A stretch of DNA of 64,000 nucleotides from CAVPJW01 sp963705525 (lineage in GTDB: Bacteria > Acidobacteriota > Vicinamibacteria > Vicinamibacterales > CAVPJW01). The notes under the pieces were generated by a model that was not told the DNA's origin, made no database searches, and saw only the letters and a program-made list of their open reading frames with translations. The stretch spans positions 1,364,001 to 1,428,000 of the forward strand of contig CAVPJW010000002.1 of NCBI GenBank assembly GCA_963705525.1, given 5' to 3'. The position numbers were made by a program, and so were the translations under genes. Every line of letters starts with the position of its first letter. Position 1 is the first letter of the stretch. Below, in pieces: positions 1 to 8,349 of the stretch.

Positions 1-351
1 GTCCGCGTGTTCTATCTGCCCGACGTCGCGGCGATTGCCAATCCCGAGCGGACTCTCAATGGGGTGGACCTTTACGTCGGCGATGGAGCCGTGCTGGTGC
101 GATCGCTCGTCCGGCAACGTGGCGCGGTGCGCATCGGGCACGCCAGCGTCGCCTTACAGCTCGATTGGTGCCGGATGGGAGGCATCCGCCGCGCGGTCTT
201 CACGCACTGCGGCTCCGGCATCGTCCGGTCCAGCGCACGCGTCGTCAACGCGCTGGTGCGATCGCTGGGCCATGACCGGGGCATCAGCGCTCGAGTAGCG
301 CACGATGGCCTCGCGATGCAGTTGCGAGCGTCGCGCTCAGGCAAGGAATGA
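1..351 (+). CDS. MBL-fold metallo-hydrolase, C-terminal part (gene enters from outside the window)
   Basis: The reading frame is open from the first base, so the true start lies upstream; an internal GTG at base 7 is not the start. The visible 116 residues match the C-terminal part of PhnP-like metallo-beta-lactamase-fold hydrolases. They contain a GVDLYVGDGA stretch with the Asp that would bridge the metals, an IGHAS segment, and an AVFTHCGS segment with the last metal-binding His. Such enzymes hydrolyse phosphodiester or related bonds in the cytoplasm; the substrate cannot be read from this fragment. The stop overlaps the next start as ATGA, which suggests translational coupling with the exported protein downstream. 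The assignment is from motif order, so the family is fairly sure and the function open. Confidence 0.7.
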   Translation, partial: VRVFYLPDVAAIANPERTLNGVDLYVGDGAVLVRSLVRQRGAVRIGHASVALQLDWCRMGGIRRAVFTHCGSGIVRSSARVVNALVRSLGHDRGISARVAHDGLAMQLRASRSGKE

Positions 352-1391
352 GGGTCAGGCTTTTCGCCGCACTCCTTGCCCTCCAGGCGGTTCGGCCGAC
401 GGCAGAAGCCGATCCGTTTGCGTTCTTCAAGCCATCGGTCATGTTGAATGAGGACGATCGACGGCGGCTCGATCGCGGAGAGCCGCTCGCGCGCGTGCTG
501 CCCGCCGGGGATCGGGAAGTCGCTGTGTTTGCAGCCGTCGCGGTCGACGTTAGCGGCGATCGGCTGGTGGAATGGGTGCGGCGCATCGAGCTCTTCAAGA
601 AAAGCTCGTACGTGCTGGCTATCGGGCGGTTCTCGAATCCGCCGAACGTCAGAGACCTGGCAACGCTCGTGCTCGATGACGAAGAGCTCGAGGAGATCCG
701 GCGATGCCGGCCTGGCGATTGCGCGCTCAAGCTGGCTGGCTCGGAAATGAGCGAACTCAAGAACCGAGCAACTCAGGCGGGACCGAATTGGAAGCCCGCG
801 CTGCAGGAGGAGTTCAGGCGCATCGTGCTGAATCGTGTCGTAGCCTATCGGGCGAGCGGCAGCTCAGGTTTGCTGCCGTATGAGGACCACCGGGATCGGG
901 TGTGGCCAGCGGCGAGATTTGCGCTGCTCCTGCGGCACTCGCCGTTCCTGACGGAGCAGGTGCCAGAGTTTGTCGAACACCTCAATCGCTCCCCGGATGC
1001 CGCCGCGTCCGGCGTGGAGTCGTTCATCTACTGGTCGAAAGAGCGGTTCGGGAACAAACCCGTCGTCAGTGCCACTCAAGTCAGCATCCTGCGAGGCAAT
1101 GATGGCAGGCGCCCGGATGCGCTCGTCGCCGGGAAGGGAATCTTTGCAACACACTACCTGGACGCGTCGCTGGGCCTCACAGCCATCCTGCCAGGCGCAC
1201 CGGGCAAAGCCGGATATCTCGTGCACGTGAATCGGTCCGACGTGGATGTGCTGGGCGGTGTCTTCGGCGGTCTGGTCCGATGGACGCTTCAGCGCCGCTT
1301 GAAAGCCGAGGCCGCTGACGTGCTGCAAGGGCTCCGGAGACGACTGGTCAGCGGACCGCCGGAGGCCACTGAACCGAGGGGGATACGATGA
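348..1391 (+). CDS. Exported protein of unknown function, 347 aa
   Basis: The start overlaps the stop of the preceding hydrolase (ATGA). The N-terminus is a short signal peptide (MRVRLFAALLALQAV followed by a small-residue region). The mature part is soluble, mixed alpha/beta, with no domain I recognise. It has a charged central region and a segment reading RFALLLRHSPFLTEQVPEFVEHLN. Similar unnamed exported proteins occur in Acidobacteriota, in my recollection. The gene is also in ATGA overlap with the broken hibernation factor gene that follows, so the three look like one transcription unit. It is a real gene by length and coding character; I assign no function. Confidence 0.7.
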   Translation: MRVRLFAALLALQAVRPTAEADPFAFFKPSVMLNEDDRRRLDRGEPLARVLPAGDREVAVFAAVAVDVSGDRLVEWVRRIELFKKSSYVLAIGRFSNPPNVRDLATLVLDDEELEEIRRCRPGDCALKLAGSEMSELKNRATQAGPNWKPALQEEFRRIVLNRVVAYRASGSSGLLPYEDHRDRVWPAARFALLLRHSPFLTEQVPEFVEHLNRSPDAAASGVESFIYWSKERFGNKPVVSATQVSILRGNDGRRPDALVAGKGIFATHYLDASLGLTAILPGAPGKAGYLVHVNRSDVDVLGGVFGGLVRWTLQRRLKAEAADVLQGLRRRLVSGPPEATEPRGIR

Positions 1392-1642
1392 AACTTCCGA
1401 TCATGGTCACATTTCGAAGGATGTCGCCCAGCCGGTGGATAGAGGACGATATTCGCAAACGTGCGGCCAAGCTCGATGCGTACTGTCCCGGCATCATGTC
1501 GTGCCACGCTATCCTCGATCTTCCGCACCGCCATCACAGAGGCGGGAAAGACGCCGGTGCCTGGCCCGATGGTTCTCCGGTGCCCCGGGCGATCTCGTCG
1601 CGGGCGGCGTCACGCAATCGCACCATTTCCGGCCAACCCTGA
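1388..1642 (+). pseudogene. Truncated ribosome hibernation promoting factor (HPF/RaiA family)
   Basis: About the first 52 residues look like the N-terminus of an HPF/RaiA ribosome-dimerisation factor: beta-strand MKLPIMVTFRRM, helix SRWIEDDIRKRAAKLDAYCP, then the typical LDLPHRHHRGGK segment that in intact proteins leads into HVRIDL. After the last Gly-Lys (about base 1545) the reading continues into sequence that is the reverse complement of the next gene's 3' end and bears no resemblance to the family. The factor therefore lacks half its fold and should be inactive. The join marks a deletion or insertion boundary that placed the acyl-AMP ligase gene here, or an assembly join. The start overlaps the preceding stop as ATGA. 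Confidence 0.65.
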
Positions 1643-4344
1643 CCGCGGGGCTGGAGCGGCGCGCCGATGGTGAGGTCGATAGGCCCGGGACGGAACAACC
1701 ACGTTCCATCCGGCAGGACGCGGCGGGTTCCGCGCATCGCGATCGGCACGATCGGGCGGCCGTTGTCGACCGCCGCTCGGAACGCGCCGAGCCGGAATGG
1801 CAGCAGGCCTTCCGGGCGGAAGAACGTTCCCTCGGGAAAGATCATCAGGAGGTCCTCGTCGCCGAGCAGCCTCACGATTTCTCCTGCGCCTGCCAGGCGC
1901 TGCGAGACATCGGCCTTCTCGATGGTCGCGTGGCCAGCCTTCCTGATGACCGTGCCGATGAGTGGATAGTCGGCGAGGCGTTGCTTCGCGATGAACCGAA
2001 AATCCGCAGGAACGGCCGCCATGAGCACGATCGAATCGATGTAGCTGGCGTGGTTGGCCACCAGAATGCCAGATCGAACCCCTGCCAGGTTGTGCAGCCC
2101 CTCGACGCGGGGGCGAAGACCACAGAGCGTCAGCGCGAGCCGCGACCACCATTTCACCGCATGGTCCGCATGCCGGCCCGGCGGCACGAGCAGCAGATAC
2201 GCCCACAGGATCGGCAGCGTCAACAGCACGACAACCGCCACATAACCGGTGTAGAGCACGCGGCCCGCCCGGCTCCCGAACCTCGCCGCGCTCCCTGTGA
2301 TCGCGTCCCCGAGGAGTCCGATCGACTGTCGGATTCCAGATCGTCCGCGGCCGAGCTGGCCGTTGACATAGGCATCGCGAGTCGCCGCCCGCCGGATTTT
2401 GCCGCTCGACGTCTTGAGAACGGCCCGAGGGTCGGCCATGACGACCACGTCCGGCGGCGTACCGATGCCGCTGACGATGGCTTTCACAACGTTGTCGCGA
2501 AGGGCGCTGCGGCGAGCGGCATCGCGTTCTCTGGTTTCGGCGATGACGATGAGGCGCTCGGTACCGCGCGAGGGGTCGTGGACGCCAAACGCCGCTACAC
2601 AGCCCTTGCGTATGCCGGGCACCATCGCGGCGATGTCCTCGACCTCCTGCGCGTAAATGTTGCGGCCGCCTTGAATGATAAGGTCCTTCTCCCGTCCGGT
2701 GATGAACAGTTCGCCATCGGCCCAGTATCCCAGGTCGCCAGAGTCCATCCAGCCATCGTGGACGGCCGCGCGCGTCGCATCTTCATTGTGAAAGTATCCG
2801 CGTGTCACTGACGGGCCGCGAAAGTGGACGTGGCCCTCTATCCGTTCGCCGACCGTTCGATTGGAGGCATCGACGATGCGCACCTCGTGTCCCGGGATGG
2901 GGCGACCGCACGATACGAACTGCAGCGGTCGTGCGTCAGTGGCGTCTGCCGGATGCACTTCCCGGGCACGTTCGAACGCCTCGCGCGCCACGCTATCCAC
3001 GCGGGGAACACGACCGAGCGGTGGCACTGTCAGACAGACAGACGACTCTGCCAGGCCGTAGACGGGACACATCGCGTCAGGCCTGAATCCATATGGAGCG
3101 AACCTCTGCGTGAAGCGGTCGATGGTTTCGGGGCTGACGACCTCCGACCCGTTCAACGCCAATCTCCAGCTGCTCAAATCCAGTCCCTGGATCTCCTCGT
3201 CCGCGATCTTGCGGACCGAGAGGTCGAACGCGAAGTTCGGAGCGGGCGACACCGTCGCGTGGTGCGCGTGGATCGCCCACAACCACCGCGACGGCCGCGA
3301 GAGGTACGCCAGCGGTGACATTAGTGCGACGGGCACACCGAAATACAATGAGCCGAGCCAGGAGCCGATCAGGCCCATGTCGTGGTACAGCGGCAGCCAG
3401 CTCACCGTCACGTCGTCTGGTCGAACCGCGATGGCATCTCCGATCGCGCGGATGTTCGCGAGGATGTTGGCGTGAGACAGCAGCACACCCTTCGGTGCGC
3501 CCGTGCTGCCCGATGTGTACTGGACGAGCGCCGGGTCGTCGGCAGCGGAATGGGCGACTGGCGCACTCGCCCCGTGGGTGGCGGAACGCTCAACGGTTGT
3601 AATCGTGGTGAGCGACGGCACTCGAGCGCGAATGAGCGGCGTCAGCCGCTCCGCCTCGGCGAAGGTCAAGAGCACACGGGCGCCGGCGTTGCGAAGGATC
3701 GCCTGCTGACGCCGCATGTACTCCAGGAGTTCGTCGCGCCTGAACGGTGGATACAGGGGAACGGGAATCGCCCCTGCCAGCATCACTCCGAAGAACGCTT
3801 CGAAGTACGTTCTCTCGGTTCCCAACATCAAGGCGACAGTCTCGCCTGCTTCGACGCCGAGACTCCGCAGCCCTCCGCCGACCGCCATCGCGCCGCTCAG
3901 CAGCTCGCCGTACGTGATGGCCAGCTCGCTCCCATCGTCGCGGCGGAGATGAATGTGGGTGCGATCGGGTGTGCGGTCCGCGTGCCACCGCAGCACCTCG
4001 ACGAGCGTGCGCGCAGAGGCCGGGGCCGGGCTCCCCGGCGTGGATGCAGGAAACTCCGCCGGGGTGGCTTCGGCAACCGCCGGCGACGCGTGGAGAATCG
4101 CCTCCACGAGATCCTTCGGCGTAGCTGCCTCGGCCATCACGGAATCGGGCAGGCGGACGCCGCACGCGCGCTCGATTCTGAGCAACAGCTCCACGCGCTC
4201 CAGACTGCTGATCCCCAGGTCGCGGTCCAGCGAGTCGTCCAGCGCCGGAGGCGAAGACGGCGGCTGGCCGAGCTCTGCGACAAGGCCGCTGACGATCTCG
4301 AGCACCTGCCGCTCGACGTCGGTGCGAGTTGCGAGTTCGATCAC
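1534..4344 (-). CDS. Three-domain fusion: acyl carrier protein, fatty-acyl-AMP ligase, PlsC-type acyltransferase
   Basis: The N-terminal 70 residues form an acyl carrier domain with DLGISSLERVEL, the second Ser being the likely phosphopantetheine site. Next is an ANL adenylating domain of the fatty-acyl-AMP ligase/acyl-CoA synthetase type (core motif YTSGSTGAPKGV, later YGLAESSVCLT, and C-terminal SSGKIRR with the catalytic Lys). After one or two hydrophobic helices comes a 1-acylglycerol-3-phosphate acyltransferase domain with NHASYID and FPEGTFFR. The order suggests that a fatty acid is activated, loaded on the built-in carrier and passed to a lyso-lipid at the membrane. I chose the GTG at 4344 because an earlier ATG (4461) would overlap the upstream gene and adds non-conserved sequence. 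The 3' end lies inside the truncated hibernation factor gene. Confidence 0.85.
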   Translation of the reverse strand: MIELATRTDVERQVLEIVSGLVAELGQPPSSPPALDDSLDRDLGISSLERVELLLRIERACGVRLPDSVMAEAATPKDLVEAILHASPAVAEATPAEFPASTPGSPAPASARTLVEVLRWHADRTPDRTHIHLRRDDGSELAITYGELLSGAMAVGGGLRSLGVEAGETVALMLGTERTYFEAFFGVMLAGAIPVPLYPPFRRDELLEYMRRQQAILRNAGARVLLTFAEAERLTPLIRARVPSLTTITTVERSATHGASAPVAHSAADDPALVQYTSGSTGAPKGVLLSHANILANIRAIGDAIAVRPDDVTVSWLPLYHDMGLIGSWLGSLYFGVPVALMSPLAYLSRPSRWLWAIHAHHATVSPAPNFAFDLSVRKIADEEIQGLDLSSWRLALNGSEVVSPETIDRFTQRFAPYGFRPDAMCPVYGLAESSVCLTVPPLGRVPRVDSVAREAFERAREVHPADATDARPLQFVSCGRPIPGHEVRIVDASNRTVGERIEGHVHFRGPSVTRGYFHNEDATRAAVHDGWMDSGDLGYWADGELFITGREKDLIIQGGRNIYAQEVEDIAAMVPGIRKGCVAAFGVHDPSRGTERLIVIAETRERDAARRSALRDNVVKAIVSGIGTPPDVVVMADPRAVLKTSSGKIRRAATRDAYVNGQLGRGRSGIRQSIGLLGDAITGSAARFGSRAGRVLYTGYVAVVVLLTLPILWAYLLLVPPGRHADHAVKWWSRLALTLCGLRPRVEGLHNLAGVRSGILVANHASYIDSIVLMAAVPADFRFIAKQRLADYPLIGTVIRKAGHATIEKADVSQRLAGAGEIVRLLGDEDLLMIFPEGTFFRPEGLLPFRLGAFRAAVDNGRPIVPIAMRGTRRVLPDGTWLFRPGPIDLTIGAPLQPRGQGWPEMVRLRDAARDEIARGTGEPSGQAPASFPPL

Positions 4345-4417
4345 GGGAAGCTGTCTGGCACCGATCGAGTCCCGAGCGGCATCAGTCGGGAGTCCCGACG
4401 GTCTTGGGAGGTCGGGT

Positions 4418-4711
4418 TTACATGCCTGCTTCCTTGAACCCCCGCTGGAGATCCTCGCCACTCATGACGGGCGTGACATGAATGGACGCGCCAAGGGCCT
4501 GGAACAGCGGCTCGACCATCGCTGGCAGCTGCCACGAACCCTTCATATCGAAGACCATGATGGCCGTCCGCTTGCCGTCCTCAGGGTAAAAGTACGCCGC
4601 CTCCGGCTTCAGCGCCTCCATCGTGGACTGGATCGTCCGTTGAAGCGCCCCGCTCTTGGCCGCCTCGTTTCCTTTCTCCACAGGCATACTGATCTTCAGC
4701 AACGTCCGCAT
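4418..4711 (-). CDS. Small conserved protein of unknown function, 97 aa
   Basis: The ATG at 4711 is preceded by AAGGAG with about eight bases of spacing, which decides this start over a longer frame. The protein is a small alpha/beta polypeptide without signal peptide: MRTLLKISMPVEKGNEA, a helix, AYFYPEDGKRTAIMVFDM, then EPLFQALGASIHVTPVMS. The beta-alpha-beta pattern resembles ferredoxin-like or dabb-type small domains; that is only a fold guess. It lies directly upstream of the acyl-AMP ligase fusion on the same strand with a gap of about 73 bases, so it may be co-transcribed. A GC-rich hairpin sits just before its ribosome binding site. Confidence 0.65.
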   Translation of the reverse strand: MRTLLKISMPVEKGNEAAKSGALQRTIQSTMEALKPEAAYFYPEDGKRTAIMVFDMKGSWQLPAMVEPLFQALGASIHVTPVMSGEDLQRGFKEAGM

Positions 4712-4731
4712 CGTTCGGCTCCTTCCAAAGG

Positions 4732-4757
4732 CTTGGGGGCCCGAAAGCGGGCCCAAG
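4732..4757 (-). promoter_or_regulatory. GC-rich hairpin in the leader of the 97-aa protein gene
   Basis: An inverted repeat of about ten paired bases (CTTGGG...CCCG against CGGGCCCAAG, with a two-base bulge and AAAG-type loop) ends about 12 bases upstream of the AAGGAG site. It could be an attenuator, a stabilising 5' hairpin or a terminator for upstream readthrough. The structure is seen; any role is inference. Confidence 0.35.
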
Positions 4758-5003
4758 GGAGATGATACATTCGACTTTCTGTCGGCAGGATTACAAAGCG
4801 TTAGAGGCGCGCGGGCCCCGTACTGACCTAAAGTCCAATATTCTCCGGCCGCCAGTGCAGTTCATATTGACCATCGTTGAAGCCGAACCCTGAAAACCAT
4901 CGATCACACGACCGCCGCGCGGTTCATACTGCCAATCTGTTTCTGTGCGATTCCTTAACCGATGCGCTACAGATCAGGGCCGACGATCCAGAGAGGGTGA
5001 CCT

Positions 5004-5500
5004 ATGACGGGAAGGATTCTTCCCCAGCCGACGGAAGTGAACGGTGTCGTGCAGAAGCCGATCGAAGGCACGGCAGGCTGCCCTGGGAGAATGCGGGGCC
5101 CTATGACTTCGACAAGGATGTGTGGGAGCTCTACGACGTCGAACACGACTTCAGCGAGGCGAACGACCTCGCAAAATCGCAACCGCAGAAGCTGAAGGAA
5201 CTCGAGGATCTCTTCTGGGCCGGAGCCGCGAAGTACAACGTGCTGCCTCTGGACGACCGGTTCATCGAACGAGCGGATCCCAGTCTTCGGCCGAGCCTTA
5301 TTGCGGGCCGCACTGCCTTCACGTACTTCCCCGGCGCCTATCGCATCCCTGAGAGTTCGTCGCCAAACGTGAAGAACAAAGTCGCACAGCATCACGGCCT
5401 ACATCGACATGCCCTCGAAGGGTGGTGACGGCGTGCTGCTGGCGGCCGGCGGGATCGTCGGCGGTTGGTGCACGATTCTGCAGGGCTGGAAGCTGCTTCG
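5004..5500 (+). pseudogene. Relic of an arylsulfatase gene
   Basis: Pieces of the C-terminal part of an arylsulfatase are recognisable in different frames. Bases 5010-5080 encode LPQPTEVNGVVQKPIEG. Bases 5098-5390 encode GPYDFDKDVWELYDVEHDFSEANDLA through LPLDDRFIERADPSLRPSL to FPGAYRIPESSSPNVKNK. Bases 5400-5475 encode AYIDMPSKGGDGVLLAAGG. The N-terminal catalytic half is missing, an internal block is deleted after PIEG, and at least two frame changes separate the pieces. It cannot make a working enzyme. With the truncated hibernation factor 3.5 kb away, it marks this end of the window as a site of past rearrangement. Confidence 0.7.
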
Positions 5501-5619
5501 GCAGGTTCGAGGACCAAGACGCCCTGCAAATGGTTCAATCGCAGCGATAAAACCCTGGTTCGACACTGACGGCCATGGGCTAGTTAAATGCCGAATAGTG
5601 CCGATACAGTCAATTAGAA

Positions 5620-5636
5620 GGGACCCTAAGAGTCCC
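5620..5636 (+). terminator. Short hairpin upstream of the PAS gene
   Basis: GGGAC, seven bases, GTCCC, then a run of four A on the plus strand. It separates the sulfatase relic from the PAS gene and may be a weak terminator or leader hairpin; there is no T-run on the plus strand, so the call is tentative. Confidence 0.25.
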
Positions 5637-5673
5637 AAAATGGGTCGTTTTCTGGGGCGTAGAAAGGCCAAAC

Positions 5674-6132
5674 GTGACTGCGACGCCAAGCCATAACCCG
5701 GACGTCTCGTCCGGAACCGCGACGGAGTCATATCTTCGCGCGATCATCGAAAGTCAGCCGGTGTGCCTGATCCGTGTCGCGGCCGACGGAACGTTGTACG
5801 CCGCCAATGAGGCGGCGCGGACGATGCTGGGGTGCGAGAGTCCCGACGAAGTTATCGGCCAGCGTCTGTCCCGTTTTGTGGCTGAGGATCAACAGAAGAT
5901 GTTCTACGGTTTCGTCGATCGAGTGGCTTCCGGCGCACGGGAATCGCTGGAAGTGTCGCTGACCAACCTCCAGCAGGCAGTATCCATCGTCGAACTGCGA
6001 GGCGTGCCGATCGCGAATGCTCCCGACGGAGTTCCCTCCGCGCTCGTCGTGTGCCGCGACATGAGCGAACATCGCCGGCTCGAACAATCGTTGATGGACA
6101 GCGTGACTCGACTCGACGCGCGAGGCCAGTAA
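5674..6132 (+). CDS. Stand-alone PAS domain protein, 152 aa
   Basis: A GTG start at 5674 has AAAGG six bases upstream. Residues about 15-135 form one PAS domain: YLRAIIESQPVCLIRVAADGTLYAANEAARTMLG, a DEVIGQRLSRFV segment, and the closing VVCRDMSEHRRLEQSL that usually leads into an output domain. Here the protein ends about 15 residues later, so there is no kinase, cyclase or helix-turn-helix. It probably senses a small ligand or redox state and acts by protein-protein contact. A PilZ gene follows after 49 bases on the same strand, so a shared signalling role is plausible. The PAS core resembles the first PAS of the 1,723-aa protein at 20-25 kb. Confidence 0.8.
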   Translation: MTATPSHNPDVSSGTATESYLRAIIESQPVCLIRVAADGTLYAANEAARTMLGCESPDEVIGQRLSRFVAEDQQKMFYGFVDRVASGARESLEVSLTNLQQAVSIVELRGVPIANAPDGVPSALVVCRDMSEHRRLEQSLMDSVTRLDARGQ

Positions 6133-6181
6133 GACTGTGCCCGGCGCGCCCGTTACTCATCCGAACAGCGTGTAGACAGCG

Positions 6182-6655
6182 ATGGAAGACTTACAAACCG
6201 ATCGGCACGTGATGAACAGCGATCAGACGGGCACCACTCCCGCAACCAAGAGCCGGCGCGTCGATCAGCGTCTTCCGGCGTCCAAGACGTCGATCAGCGC
6301 TGTGCAGATGACCGCCGGAGATGTCCTCGATCTCGTGAATATCTCCCGAACCGGAGCGCTGCTCGAAGGAAACACCCGCGTGTGTCCGGGCATGCTTATC
6401 ACATTGCGGGTCAAGGAAGCACAGGCGCTCCATCTGGTCCGCGGCCGCGTGATCCGGTGCAGCATCGTTGGCCTGTCCGAAGGGGTGCTCCGCTACCGCT
6501 TTGCCGTCGCATTCGAGAAGCCGATCGACTTTCAGTTCCTGCCGGGCGCCGTCGTTCTGGACCGATCCTCCCGTGGAGCCGACACGCGGACGCCGGACAA
6601 GGCGTCTACCAGTGAGAGCGAATCACGAGAGCTTCAAACATTCAATTCCTGGTAA
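6182..6655 (+). CDS. PilZ domain protein, predicted c-di-GMP receptor
   Basis: The 157-aa protein has the two PilZ signatures: an Arg-rich RRVDQRLP segment near residue 25 (RxxxR) and VNISRTGALLEG near residue 53, matching the D/NxSxxG consensus. The remainder is the expected beta-barrel (ITLRVKEAQALHLVRGRVIRCS, YRFAVAFEKP), with a disordered Ser/Thr-rich tail. Proteins of this family bind cyclic di-GMP and change partner activity. No other domain is attached. It follows the PAS gene closely; no diguanylate cyclase or phosphodiesterase is present in the window, so the signal source is elsewhere. Confidence 0.8.
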   Translation: MEDLQTDRHVMNSDQTGTTPATKSRRVDQRLPASKTSISAVQMTAGDVLDLVNISRTGALLEGNTRVCPGMLITLRVKEAQALHLVRGRVIRCSIVGLSEGVLRYRFAVAFEKPIDFQFLPGAVVLDRSSRGADTRTPDKASTSESESRELQTFNSW

Positions 6656-6808
6656 GCTCCGAGACTCTTCCGTAGACTCAGGTATTGCGACCTCAGATCC
6701 CGGCCGCCTGAATCGCGCCGGTCCACAAGCACGTTGCCGGACAGGATTTGCGGCGGCACCATAGACTGCCCGGCGGATCCCTAATCAAACCGACGATTCC
6801 GCATTCGA

Positions 6809-6814
6809 TATACT
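6809..6814 (+). promoter_or_regulatory. Possible -10 element (TATACT) eight bases before an ATG
   Basis: TATACT lies eight bases upstream of the ATG of the FAD oxidoreductase gene, which itself has no visible Shine-Dalgarno sequence. If used, transcription would start about at the start codon, giving a leaderless message. No clear -35 box is visible. This is inference from spacing alone. Confidence 0.25.
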
Positions 6815-6822
6815 CCACACGG

Positions 6823-8346
6823 ATGAAGCCACTACGCGCCATGGTCATTGGTGCCGGCATCAACGGCCTGGTGGCGGCGTGGTACCTCCGGCGCCAGGGC
6901 TTCACCGTCACGATCATCGAACGCGCCGCGCGGGCCGGCGGCGCATGCGTCTCTGACGTCGCGACCGTGAGCGGACGGTCACAGCACTACGCGCTCGGCG
7001 CGTCCGTACTCGGCCTGATGCAGGATTTCGTGTTCCGCGACACCGGCCTGGCAAAGCGGCTCGATACCCACGTGCCGGAGCATGCCAAGCGCGTGCACTT
7101 TCCAGACGGCGCGGCGAGCGCCTGGATTTTCCGCGACGCCCGAGCGCTCGAACGCGAACTGGCCACGAAGTGGGGCGAATCGGGAGATGTGGCCGCGTTT
7201 CGCGCGGATGAAGCCAGCGTAGTGGCGTATCTGCGGGACGGATATCGCACGGCGATTCCACCCACGCTCGAAACGGCCAAGGCGCGTCTCGGTGAGACCC
7301 TCACGAAACTCTGGATTACCGGGACTGCCGCTGCCCTCCTCGATCATTACTTCACGGCCGAGCGGACGAAGATCTACATGGGGATGACGATCACCGAGAG
7401 CGGGCCCGTCTCGCTGCACGAACCCTATTCCGCCTTCACACTGCCGCTGATGGACTCGGGCTCGGTCTTCGACGGGTACTACGGCTTCGTCAATCCGGGG
7501 CTCTGGCGCCTGACCGAGGAGCTCGCGGCCATCAACCGCGAGGCCGGCATCCAGATCCAGCTCGACTCTCGCGTGGACGCCGTTGATGCTGCGCGAGGCG
7601 AGGTGCGTTACACGAAAGACGGCGAGGACAGAATCGAGGCCTTCGACGAACTGCTCCTGGCGACCGATCCACTGACTGCGGCCCGTTTGGTTGGCGACGC
7701 GTCGTTGATCCAGACGGTGCAGGCAAAGCGGCTCCTCGGGACAAGCGGCAAGCTGACGCTCTTCTTTGAACGCCCGGTTCGATGGACGGGCGAATCACCC
7801 ACCGCGGATTCGGCCTTTCGGTTCATCTTCTCGGTCGATTCCGTCGCCGAGTTCGAGCGGGCGACGCTGAAGGTAACGGCGGGAGACGTCGACTATGCTC
7901 CGGGCTACATCCAAATCTATTGCGAAGGAGCGGCGATGCGCCAGCTGGGTGTCCACGAGCCGTTCGATCGGCTCACGCTCTTCTTCAAGAACGTCGCCCT
8001 CACTCGCCCCGGCGAGGCACTCGCGGACGTTGAGGCGGAGGTGAAGGCTCAGGTGCTCTCGCGCGTCGACAACCCGGAAGACTGCGTCTGGAGCCGCCTG
8101 CTGGCGCCACGCGACCTACAGCAGCTCTTTCTGTTTCCAGGCGGGAACCTGGATCACACGATGCTGGTCGGCGGCCAGACATTCTTCGATCGGCAGTATG
8201 CCGTCGATCCGCGGGAGCACTTCTACGCCTTCGGGAGTCTGGCGAATGTCTCCTATTGCGGCGCGGGCGCATATCCCTGTGGCTCGATCGCCGGCACGCC
8301 GGGGTTCATGTGCGCCGAGCAGGTGATTCGTCGTCTCACGCGCTGA
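6823..8346 (+). CDS. FAD-dependent oxidoreductase, phytoene desaturase / amine oxidase-like
   Basis: The start at 6823 places the dinucleotide-binding fold at the very N-terminus: MVIGAGINGLVAAWYLRRQGFTVTIIERAARAGGACVSD, a classic GxGxxG followed by the Glu that binds the ribose and the GG doublet. The C-terminus has the matching FAD-contact segment with YCGAGAYPCGSIAGTPGFMCAEQVIR. Total length is 507 residues, normal for the NAD(P)/FAD-dependent carotenoid-desaturase-like family. No carotenoid genes are nearby, so the substrate is unknown. It is soluble and has no signal peptide. A longer frame upstream adds unconserved residues and was not used. The gene ends four bases before the convergent exported-protein gene. 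Confidence 0.8.
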   Translation: MKPLRAMVIGAGINGLVAAWYLRRQGFTVTIIERAARAGGACVSDVATVSGRSQHYALGASVLGLMQDFVFRDTGLAKRLDTHVPEHAKRVHFPDGAASAWIFRDARALERELATKWGESGDVAAFRADEASVVAYLRDGYRTAIPPTLETAKARLGETLTKLWITGTAAALLDHYFTAERTKIYMGMTITESGPVSLHEPYSAFTLPLMDSGSVFDGYYGFVNPGLWRLTEELAAINREAGIQIQLDSRVDAVDAARGEVRYTKDGEDRIEAFDELLLATDPLTAARLVGDASLIQTVQAKRLLGTSGKLTLFFERPVRWTGESPTADSAFRFIFSVDSVAEFERATLKVTAGDVDYAPGYIQIYCEGAAMRQLGVHEPFDRLTLFFKNVALTRPGEALADVEAEVKAQVLSRVDNPEDCVWSRLLAPRDLQQLFLFPGGNLDHTMLVGGQTFFDRQYAVDPREHFYAFGSLANVSYCGAGAYPCGSIAGTPGFMCAEQVIRRLTR

Positions 8347-8349
8347 CCG

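Noticed and set aside
1435..2811. A 458-codon open frame on the plus strand over the acyl-AMP ligase gene
   Set aside because: Arg/His-rich translation without domain features; the opposite strand encodes a clear acyltransferase and adenylating domain.
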